From positions 93,553,213 to 93,617,212 of the forward strand of contig NC_135373.1 in assembly GCF_049243985.1 (NCBI RefSeq): a stretch of DNA of 64,000 nt, in the 5' to 3' direction. Both the position numbers and the translations under genes were made by a program. This stretch comes from Paroedura picta. Taxonomy: Eukaryota > Chordata > Lepidosauria > Squamata > Gekkonidae. A model generated the notes under the pieces. That model had not been told where the DNA came from and did no database searches. It saw nothing but the letters and a program-made list of their open reading frames with translations. Positions 55,380 to 64,000 of the stretch are shown here, piece after piece. Numbering within the stretch: position 1 is the stretch's first letter; every line of letters starts with the position of its first letter.

Positions 55380-55904
55380 GACTTTACTAAAACCTGACAA
55401 AAAAAAAACGCAAGACCTTCCAAATACGATGCCTGCGACAGATTCTGGATCTCTCTATGTAGTCATATTCAAAATGAGACAATGACCGGTTACGCACTGG
55501 TTGCCATACCTCTTCCTGCACCCACACGGAGGAACATTTGGCCTGGTGCACCTCATCCACTCCCGATTTGTGCTCCTACACGGGAGCTGGGGCAGTGAAG
55601 TTCCCAGTGTGTAAACGGTCAGTTTGGACAAAATGTGACAACCGGCCTCAAAGAACAAATCCAAAAGCGCAGACTCCTCTGGCGAGAATGGCCAACTGAA
55701 TGGAAGATCGAACGACTGATGCCAAAGAAAACATGACTTAAACAGATCGAGGAAGACCTTGGAAACCAGTGCTTGATTATCCATATGGCCAAAACTACTG
55801 CTATCAATCGCCAACAGTGGAAACATATTATAAACAAGGCAAATAATCCAGTGGCACCTACAGCAGCGTATTGGCTGAGAGGACAACCAGCTCTACCAAT
55901 TGCC
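55380..55904 (+). repeat. Unclassified LINE 3' coding tail interrupted by a MITE
   Basis: The plus strand encodes REQIQKRRLLWREWPTEWKI then ERLMPKKT and LKQIEEDLGNQCLIIHMAKT, TAINRQQWKHIINKANNPVA, PTAAYWLRGQP and a stop. The pattern (xxDLxx..A.DRxxWRxxI) is typical of the C-terminus of non-LTR retrotransposons. It is unlike the CR1 and L2 copies here. Confidence 0.55.
55482..55625. mobile_element. 144-bp MITE-like palindromic-end insert
   Basis: TGACCGGTTACGCACTGG at the left and the reverse of TGACCGTTTACACACTGGG at the right; it splits the LINE tail reading frame context. Confidence 0.6.
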
Positions 55905-57417
55905 AGCTAAAGGAGAAAAAGAAGATTTCAACACCTTAAAGAAACAGTGATCTGTAACAGGCCAAGATAATCAGCCAGGGATATTTATTTATAACCTGTT
56001 CTTCAGCCAAGAATGACTGCAAAAGTGACCTACAATCTACCACAAAGATACATGAGGAAGATTCACCCCTCCCATACTTGGAGAGCTTCCCCTGCATTGG
56101 CAGAGTCCCCTGCTTTGTTTGTGAGTGGCTTGGTTCTCCTGCATTCCTCTTCCACACAGTTACATTAATGTGATATAAAGAGCCAAAAGGAAAAGCAGGT
56201 TACAAATATTTTAACTGATAAATAATTGACGCTAAAGTATTAAAAACAAGTTCACTCTGTTCCTTATGCTGCACTAACTACTGGTAATGTCATGATAAAG
56301 GAACAGCCTTGACATTTATGAACTGTTTAGTGCACAAGAATAAGGCTACTATCTCCATGTAGGTAGCATTATACTGCAGACATACAGTTTAGCTGGAACC
56401 ACAATCTAGTTATTATTTCTAAAGATGAATTTAGCATGTTAATAATATTGAGAGCTGAACAACTGGGACTCCAAAACAAAGGGGGATGAGATTATTCCAC
56501 ATAATTGAATTTCACCCAATAAAATATAGGTAAATTGAGACTGCATAGGCTTTTACCAATGCCTAATATTTAGGAAGAAATTCTCCCTACAGAATTCACT
56601 CCAAACTGTTTCCCTAAAGTAAGAGTTCATGGGTGGTAGAATAATATTAACCACTGTTTTCTTTCTATGCCATAATTCTTCCTTAGTTTGACTTGCGCAG
56701 AAGACCAGAAGATGAACCTGCCAGCTGCTCAACATTGCTACCATTGGAAACTATTACAAGCAAAACAGTTATGCCTCCTTGACACCCATCTTTTGCAGCT
56801 GAGGATCCAAAGAAGCCACATTGGTCTATCTCACTATTCATTGCAAAGAAAGGACCATGTGCAGTTGGGCTTTTGTTGTCACTGTTTGGCTCTAAATGAT
56901 CAGAGGCTCTGAGTGCCAACTACAGGAAACAGATGGTTATTGCTTGGTCCAAAGGCTCTGGGAACTGCTGTTGTACCAAATGAGTGCAAGCAGGGACTGC
57001 TGTCAAAATGGACAGAGACAGGAGAGGGAGCTCTTACCACATTTGTTAGGAGAGGAGTTGTGTGACTGTCATGCTTACATCATAGAATAGTCACAGTCAG
57101 GACAGAAGAACTGCAGCTCTTTCATCCTGTCACTAAAGACAAGAGAATTCTACTTTGTTGCTCAAAACTGCCCCCCTACTTATTAGTCTGTTGAATAGGC
57201 GATGGCAAATGAAGGAATACGATGGTAAAATGAAGGCTGTTTTGAGGTCCCTTTAAGAAGCAAGGTCCATTTTGCCTACTGTTTCTCCTATCGTGGTCCT
57301 CCCCCCAACTATTTTTCATCCCCTTCATTTTCCTCCTCATAATTTCTGTAGTTTTCAAAAATCTATGCTTTATATAGCCATTATGCATTGCCCATGTCTT
57401 TCCTTGAATCACTATCT
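55905..57417. other. Intergenic sequence without recognised features
   Basis: Short open frames near 56.7-57.1 kb have no recognisable homology and no splice-flanked coding signature. Confidence 0.45.
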
Positions 57418-57660
57418 ATTTATTATTTTATTTATTTATGTATTATATTTATATACTGCCCTCCCTGAGGGCTCAGGGCGGTTTACAGAAAACAGGAAAA
57501 GATACAATTAACATATAACAGGTAACAGTAACAGTAATAACATTATACCAATAATAACTTAACAAGATCATAACAATAACATTATAAAATAGAAATTGTG
57601 AGAGCCTCAGCTCAACTCTTACTGGGATCCAGTGGGTAAAACCGATTAGTGTTGGTCGTG
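57418..57660 (-). repeat. L2-type LINE 3' UTR
   Basis: TATTTATTATTTTATTTATT tail, then ATACTGCCCTCCCTGAGGGC TCAGGGCGGTTTACA, the reversed 3' end typical of L2-like LINEs in reptiles. Confidence 0.6.
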
Positions 57661-57674
57661 GGGGGGGGGGGGGA
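57659..57674. repeat. Poly-G run
   Basis: An uninterrupted G tract on the plus strand directly after TGGTCGT. Confidence 0.85.
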
Positions 57675-59934
57675 GCTTGGGGAGCTGTCAAGAAGTGTCA
57701 CCACATGCCTGAATGCAAATGAATGGGGAGGGCAGCTGAGACCCAGTTTAAGGGCTGGTGGCCAAAGAACCTGCAGCAGCATAAGAACAAGGAGCTACTG
57801 CAGAAGTAGTGGTAGCACAAGAAGAGAGAGAGAGAGCAACAGCAGCAGCTCACATCACAATGCCAATTGCCACATGAAAAACCAGGTCCTCAGCAGCAAA
57901 AGGTTTCCATTTAGCAGGTTTCTTCTGTTGTAAGCAAAGAGTTCAGTCAAAGTAAGTCTGGCTGGTGATCATTTTCTCAGTTTCCCTGGTCAGAAGGATA
58001 TTTGGAGATGTATGAGGTATGGCTTCAAGCTCTTATTTCTGTTTTGCTGCTGGCTGAAAGGCGAACTTTGCCTGGTTATCAGCTTCCCTCTTGGTGGGGT
58101 TTGAGCCACATCACTTCTCTTTCTCACATGTGTGTTTTTATCCAGCAAGCTATTGGTGGTTGAGTTGCCTTCTTTTAGTGGGCACTCATGTGTTCTCTTG
58201 CTTCTGTAATAGTGTGTCATCCTTTTTGTCTGGCAAAAAAAACATTCTTCAAGGCATTATTCCTGTCCCAGGACCTGAATCCTTGTGTGGGAGATGATCT
58301 GGTTTTCCTCTCCCAAGTGAGCTGCAGAGATGTTTGTTACGTGGCTGGAGTGGCCATACTTCCTTCCCCTTGTGCCAGGCCGTCAGTGTGTGGGGGGGAG
58401 GTTGGGTTGCCAGATCCATGTTGGGGAACTCCTGGAGGTTCAGAGGAGAAGCCTAGGGAGGACCGTAGGGCACAATACCACACTCCAAAGCATCCATTTT
58501 CTCCAGAGGAACTAGCATCTCAAGTTTGGAGAGGAGCAGTAATTCTGGGGACCCCAAGTTCCACCTGGAGGTTGGTGTTCTTAGTTTGAAGAGGGGATTT
58601 GAACTCCCATTCTCAGGAGGACTCCATCTTGATGGGCTTGACTCAGTCCTCTGTACAGTGGATGTGCTGTGTTGTCTTTTCTCCTTCCTTCCTTCTGAGG
58701 GTAAGGTGACATCAAGGAGGCGTATTGGTACTGGTGCTCTTTGGCTGGCTGCTTTCATGTATGTCTAACACAGGCCAATGTTGGTAAGCTACTCTGTGAT
58801 TGCTGAGTGTCAACACTGTTGTTATGGCCTCAATGGATAGTACCTAGTACCAACTTTCCCTGAAGTGCTGGCACTGGGGTTACATATGTACTTTTAGTCT
58901 GTCATTATTAAGTGATCCTAGCTGTCCCCCACTTCCCTGATATTGTTCTAATTGACTGAAGTGGCAATCCTTGGAAGTCCTACTGAACTTGCGGACTTCC
59001 ATGTAAACGTGCATATGAATAATTCAGATCTAGTAGTGAGGATATTTTTGCTATTACTTTTTTGGACTATGAATCCACTTTAGAAGGGGAGGAAAGGATG
59101 GTTTTTCTAGAAGCTGTTGAAAATGGGCTTTCCTCCTGTCTAGACTGAAAACAGTTTGTGTTCTATCAATGTTTGCGGTCTGCAGTTTTAAAAACAAATT
59201 AAAAAAAAATCTCCTGCAAGTTGGTCTCTTTCGTCTGCCTGGGGTTTCACTGCCCTGTGTTTCCAGGCAGCGGATGCTGCACCAGAGTGTCTGACCCACA
59301 GAGTAAGTGCTTTCTAACATTAGCACTGGGCAATGCAAGCAACATGAAGATGCCTATATAATTATACCCTTCCATGCAGTACCATTTATTCCAGGAACAA
59401 AGTGTCAGGGAACTCGGTTAGAGAAAGCTAGACATGATTGTGCCCTGGAACAAATGCTTTAGAAATGGTCCCACGAGCATTTATAAAAATATGCAGGTCC
59501 TGCAAGCCTCTGCTGCATACAAAGACTTAAACTGTGTTCATGTTACAGTCATTGATGCATAGCATTAAGATGTGTGCAAACAATATCTCTATTTCCTATT
59601 TCTTGGCCTGACTTCTAAAGGTTTGCTGAGCATTTTGAATTTGGTTGAATTTTCCTGAGTTTTTGGCCAGTTTTGATTTAGCGCAAGTAGCTGCTAAAAT
59701 GTGGATTTTTCTGAGATGACATTTTCAGTTTGAGTTTTGTGGTGTTGTATTCTATATACTATAGTTTATCCCCACCCCACTCCCCCTTTCATCTAAATCA
59801 CATGCAGTTAATTTGGGACAGGGTTAAGAGGATCACAGACACTTTTTAGGGGAAGAATACAAGCCTGCCACACTTTCTCATTTCGGTCAATGAGAATCCG
59901 TGAAAAAAGAACAGACAAAATAGAAAAATCTTCA
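57675..59934. other. Intergenic sequence, one TIR repeat
   Basis: 57,775-57,860 has GCA/GAGA-rich low complexity. Frames at 58.1-58.8 kb are not coding-like. Nothing else recognised. Confidence 0.45.
58403..58580 (+). repeat. CCTGGAG/CCAACCT family repeat
   Basis: TGGGTTGCCAGATCCATG, GGGGAACTCCTGGAGG and CCACCTGGAGGTTGGTG. Confidence 0.65.
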
Positions 59935-60590
59935 CCCACTGGTGGAAGACAAATATAAAAGGATACAGACAGACCTCCTTAGGGAGGGAATTACGTAATT
60001 TTGGTGCCATGACCCAGGACGTCCTTTCTTAGACTGTCCAGCCTCAGAGGGTTGGAGCACCCGAAACAGATGACTGTATCACTTGGATAGGTTCCTATGA
60101 GAATAGGTGGCAGTAAAGGTTTGCTGGCCCCCAAGCCATAGAGAGGCTTTGAAGTTCAACACTAGAACCTTGAATTGTCCCCAGAAATAGAGTGGGAGCC
60201 ATTGTAGGAGGAAATACACTGGAGAGACATGGTTGCCTTGACCCACTTCGGAAAGGACTCTGTTTGCAAACCTTCTGCAACAACTGTAACATCTATACAC
60301 TCTTTAAAGGCATCTCTACATACTGTGCATTGCTGTAGTATAATCTAGATGTTACCAGAGCATGATCTTCCATGACAAGATTTTTTTTTCCTTGGGAAAG
60401 GCTACAGCTGAGTCACTGGAATCAACTTGTGAAAGGTACCCTCTTCTCCACTGCCACCTACTTTTCCAGCAGGAGGTCTGCAAACTATGAACCTGATCCT
60501 TGAGTAGATCAACCTTATCCAGGAGGAACCTCAGTTCTCAGGTCATCCTTCCTCCCACTAGTAGCACCTCTATTTTGTTGGTATTCTGTT
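59935..60590 (-). repeat. Probable old interspersed repeat, family not identified
   Basis: CCCCAAGCCATAGAGAGGCT, CAACACTAGAACCTTGAATT and GTAGTATAATCTAGATGTTA resemble a repeat I recall as common in reptile genomes. It abuts an L2 3' end. No protein recognised. Confidence 0.4.
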
Positions 60591-60594
60591 TCAG

Positions 60595-60935
60595 TTTATT
60601 AGCCCTCATCCATCCTTTTCAGCCCTAGCCCCTGCTGGGAGGAACAAGCTTTTGGAGAACATCAGGGCCATGACGGAGCCCACACAAGACAGAGTTCATC
60701 TGCTAGGTTTATGGTTGAGGGTATGCCCTGGAGAACGAGAGCATCATACAGCCTCGTTTGCCGGTTTTGGGTACTCCTCCTAGTCTTCTACCTAAGGCGA
60801 CTACTTGATAATGTCTCTGTTTTAAACCAATTGTGTTGCTAGCGTCTATTGAGTTTTTAATGTATTTAATGTATTATATCTAGTATGGTTTTATTACATA
60901 TATATATTGTTGCAAGCCACCCCAAGACATATTAG
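60595..60935 (+). repeat. L2-type LINE 3' end
   Basis: TGCTGGGAGGAACAAGCTTT, ATCAGGGCCATGACGGAGC, GGTTTATGGTTGAGGG and an AT-rich 3' UTR with GCAAGCCACCCCAAG. Confidence 0.7.
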
Positions 60936-60948
60936 TGCTTTATTGCAG

Positions 60949-61031
60949 TGCAATCACGTACAAGATTATACCCTTCTAAATCCATTTAAGTCAGTGTGTT
61001 TAGAAAAGTATCCTTCAAGTTAGGATTGCAT
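60949..61031 (+). repeat. CAATCCTA family repeat
   Basis: CAGTGCAATCACGTACAAG to AAGTTAGGATTGCATGG; inverted ends. Confidence 0.55.
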
Positions 61032-61583
61032 GGTTAACGTTGTTTCTCTGTCTGGATTCCTATTTGACTTCCAAGTAAGAAAGGATGCAATTTCCAAATG
61101 ATTCCTTAAGCCTTAGTTGATTGTTATTTTGTTACATATGTTAGTAGGGAATTAACTAATTTTGTAGCGCTTGCATAAAAGCAAACAACAAGTAATGTGA
61201 TACGGCTCCTTTACAAAAGAGCCCAAAAAGAAACAGATGTGAATGTCGCATAAAGGTGCATTTTAAACAAAAGCAAGACTGGAATGGAAGAGTCCTGGGT
61301 GAGAGTTCCTCAAGAAAATAGTCTGCTGAGAGTAGAAGTTCCAGCAGAATTAGCAACAGTCTGGTTGGGATGCTGGGCAGGCCACACACACTCTGCAGTT
61401 TGGTGTCACTGCTCAGCTCTGCCTTTCCATCGATAAATGTATCCATGCTGATCTGGATGTAAATCTGTTAGTGAACAATCTGTGTTCTTTGCTGATGTTC
61501 AATCATTCACTAGTTTGTTTGCAGTGGAACAGCTCAAATGTAATTTTTTAAAAAAGACTATTGAATACACATGATTCAAAGAG

Positions 61584-61669
61584 AACAATCCTAAGCATGT
61601 CTATTCAGAATTAAGTCAAATTTTGTTACAGGATGTTTACTCAGAAGAAAGTCTCCTTAGGACTGCACT
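61584..61669 (+). repeat. CAATCCTA family repeat
   Basis: AACAATCCTAAGCATGTCTA to CTCCTTAGGACTGCACTA; the best-preserved inverted ends of the four copies. Confidence 0.6.
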
Positions 61670-61988
61670 ATCAATGTTGCTTTCTTGCACTTTTTCCCTT
61701 TCCCACCTGATGCCTTCTCTAAATGAAAAGGGATATTATTAGAAGACAATTTTTGTGGTTGAGACTTACTACTTTGGCAGCTCTGTGTGAATTATGACAC
61801 CTTTATTTGCTGTCTATCTATGTCTACTGAGCTGACTGGATTCAGATTAGTTCATGCATGCCTGTTTTTTCACAGTCCCATGGGAACTAGATTCTCCCAT
61901 ATACCAGGGGAAATATGTAAAAAGTACTTTTACATGACTAAGTTGTACCCAAGTTAACAGTAAATCTATTCCTTTCAGGGTTAAATTC

Positions 61989-62249
61989 TAGGGTTGCAGG
62001 GTGTGTCCCCCTCCACCAACAGCAGAGAATGGGGGGTTGCCAGCTCCAGGTACAGAAACTCCTGGAGATTTGGGGATGGCACCTGTGGAGGACAAAGATC
62101 TCAGTGGGGTGCAATGCCAGAGAGGCCACCCTTCAAAGCAGCCATTTTCTCTAACGGAACTGATCTCTAAAGCTGAGCTGTAATCCTGTCATTCTGTAAA
62201 GTTGAGCTGTAATTCTGGGGGTCCCTCAGGCCCCTCCTGGAGACCCTAG
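61989..62249 (+). repeat. CCTGGAG/CCAACCT family repeat with duplicated ends
   Basis: AGGGTTGCAGGGTGTGTCCC, then a second start GGGGTTGCCAGCTCCAGG at 62,033. AGCTGAGCTGTAAT/AGTTGAGCTGTAATTCTGGG is repeated near the right end, which closes with CCTCCTGGAGACCCTAG. Confidence 0.65.
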
Positions 62250-63251
62250 ATAAATTCATACATTTATTTAAACATTTACCCTGTGTAGTCCACCTTTCTC
62301 AGTGAGTATCCAAAGTCGGTCATTTAGTGAATGAATCCAACTTAGCAGATACAAATGACGGGTCTGCTGCAAATGATTTTGTGCTCAACAAATATCTCCG
62401 TTTAATGACCTGGCCATGACCCCAAGAGATATTTACCATCTTCTCTGGTGATCAAGGAGATTTTGTTTATCAGATGTGTAGGTAGCCAAAGCAGATACAA
62501 GGGCCAACATAAAAATTACAAATACAGTTTATTTGCAAAGGAATTGCCTTGCCATGGTCCTGTAGTCCAGCAGCTACTGCACAGTCACTAAACAGCCTGA
62601 CAGTACATTCAAAGACAACATCAAACAACAACAGCAAGGCAATCTAGCAAAGGGGACTTGACTCACATATAAATGAGGAGTTCATTCAAGGTAAGTTTGG
62701 CTGGCAATTGTGTTTGCACTGAAAGCATCCCTGATCCTGACAAAGAAGCCTCTTACTAATGAATACTGAACATCTGGAGATTGTAAAAATCCAATAAAAA
62801 TAGGGTTCCCTCAGAAAGCACATTCTGTAAAATACAGAGACGACATTGAAATTCATTATGAGATTGCCTTTTAGTCATAAATATATTTTGTTTAAAATTG
62901 AATGTTACATAGCCATGTCAGTTAGCTGATGATACTGATGGGGATTAAGATTAGGTGACATATAGGAGAAACATCAACAACAGCAGGGCTGCAGGAAAAT
63001 GAAGGCACAGCTTTGGACTCTGGCACAGTAATTTTTGTATGAGCATATAGAATAAACACACAAACACAGACATTACAGATAACATTGATTTGCACATGAA
63101 CACATAGATTTCATTGTCTGATGACTAGCAGCTATATATGTAATCCGTTTGAAAAATACAGTGTCTGAGGTGATCCATACTTTGTCCACAGTGTTTGACA
63201 CACACGTGCTTATGTGCACCATTACTTGATGCTGTACTCACAAGAAGAGTA
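62250..63251. other. Intergenic sequence without recognised features
   Basis: GAGTTCATTCAAGGTAAGTT TGGCTGGC at 62,680 resembles GAGTTCAGTCAAAGTAAGTC TGGCTGG at 57,940, hinting at an unnamed shared repeat. No gene seen. Confidence 0.4.
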
Positions 63252-63451
63252 TGTTTTTATAACTCATTTTTTTCTGCCCTAATGAGACTCAAAGTGGCTT
63301 CCCTTCCTCTCCCACAGCAGTCACCTTGTGAGGTAGACTGGAATGAGAGAGTTCTCAGATAACTGGCCTTTATGTGAAAGAGTGGAGACTCAAACCCAGT
63401 TCTCCAGTTTAGAGCCTGCTGGTCTCAATCACTACACCACACTGGCTCTCA
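63252..63451 (-). repeat. tRNA-derived SINE
   Basis: AATGAGACTCAAAGTGGCTT, GTCACCTTGTGAGGTAGAC and head CACTACACCACACTGGCTCT. Confidence 0.78.
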
Positions 63452-63598
63452 TGTGAACTGAAGAGTTATGTATGAACTTTTATTTCTTTACTGGCATCCA
63501 AATTCTAGGTGTTTTTATTGTGTGTTGTTTAAATACTTGATACACAACTTATTTTAATGCTGCTTTAATACTTGGGGTGTTTTGATGTTTGCCACTTA

Positions 63599-63932
63599 GG
63601 CCCATTATGCACGGCCGCCAAAACGGTGATTTTGGGTCACATGGAAAACGCGGAGGGGAAAGACACGAAGCACACCGGTTATGCACGGGACGGGGCATGG
63701 CGGTGGCAAAACCCAGAGTAACCGATTATGCACGCGGCGATCCCGGCGCCGCTTCTGGTTGCGCCCCGGTCACCCAGAAGCTGCGCTTTCTTCTGCGTTT
63801 CGCTAACACGGCTTTTTCGGCAGCATGCACCGAAGCTGCAGCCGGTTGCAGCCGGCACCGTGCATTATCGGTGATTTTAGTCGCCGCCATTCCACCCCAA
63901 ATGTGTGCTAAAACCCCCGTGCATAATGGGTC
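63599..63932. mobile_element. PIF/Harbinger-like MITE with TTA target duplication
   Basis: Ends GGCCCATTATGCACGG and CCGTGCATAATGGGTC are inverted repeats (15 of 16), flanked by TTA at 63,596-63,598 and 63,933-63,935. A three-base TWA duplication is the Harbinger signature. 334 bp, CpG-rich, no protein. The outer motif resembles the ends of the 0.9-kb MITE pair. Confidence 0.8.
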
Positions 63933-64000
63933 TTACAGGAGACTTTTTGAGTGGAAAGGTGACGTGGAAATGTTTAAAATAAATAAAATTCTACAATGGA

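Noticed and set aside
55455-55886. 143-codon minus-strand frame
   Set aside because: Antisense shadow of the LINE tail, whose plus strand gives the recognisable protein pattern.
41835-64000. Expected ELK3 first coding exon
   Set aside because: No sequence encoding the ETS-domain start (MESAITLWQFLL) was seen on either strand; it probably lies beyond the right edge.

Overview
This is a vertebrate nuclear window, most likely from a squamate reptile (lizard or gecko type). It has spliced genes with GT-AG introns and a CpG-rich promoter. It carries CR1 and L2 LINEs together with tRNA-derived SINEs, including two copies of a family whose tail resembles the BovB-tailed Sauria SINEs, 5S-rRNA-derived SINEs, a Penelope-like element and many hAT/Harbinger-type MITEs. 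The species cannot be named from the sequence alone.

Layout. Positions 1-10,965 hold the 5' part of HAL (histidine ammonia-lyase) on the minus strand: eleven coding exons covering residues 1-351, with the 3' exons beyond the left edge. Positions 10,966-15,863 are the HAL/LTA4H intergenic spacer, filled with an L2 LINE and a GC-rich Helitron-like insert. Positions 15,864-41,478 hold the complete LTA4H gene (leukotriene A4 hydrolase/aminopeptidase), also minus strand: 19 coding exons that join in frame to 617 residues with every catalytic residue I could check. A CpG-rich promoter covers its first exon, and 284 bp beyond the LTA4H start codon is an intact tRNA-Asp(GTC) gene on the plus strand, head-to-head with LTA4H. 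From 41,835 to the right edge I recognise no host protein gene. That region is repeats (a Penelope-like element at 44.8-47.2 kb, CR1, L2, SINEs, a SPIN/OposCharlie-like hAT at 53.15 kb, a Harbinger-like MITE at 63.6 kb) and unclassified unique sequence.

The order HAL-LTA4H in the same orientation matches what I remember of human chromosome 12, where ELK3 lies beyond LTA4H. I saw no ELK3 exon here. The two enzymes do not share a pathway: HAL starts histidine breakdown, while LTA4H makes leukotriene B4 and trims peptides. Their neighbourhood is conserved synteny, not an operon.

No new protein-coding system is visible. The most unusual signals are structural: a pair of about 0.2-kb inverted arms that bracket the LTA4H promoter, first exon and tRNA-Asp gene; a 48-bp U6 snRNA fragment flanked by a 14-bp target duplication; several MITEs with readable ends; tandem duplications inside LTA4H intron 2 and inside the Penelope-like tail; and nested repeat insertions.
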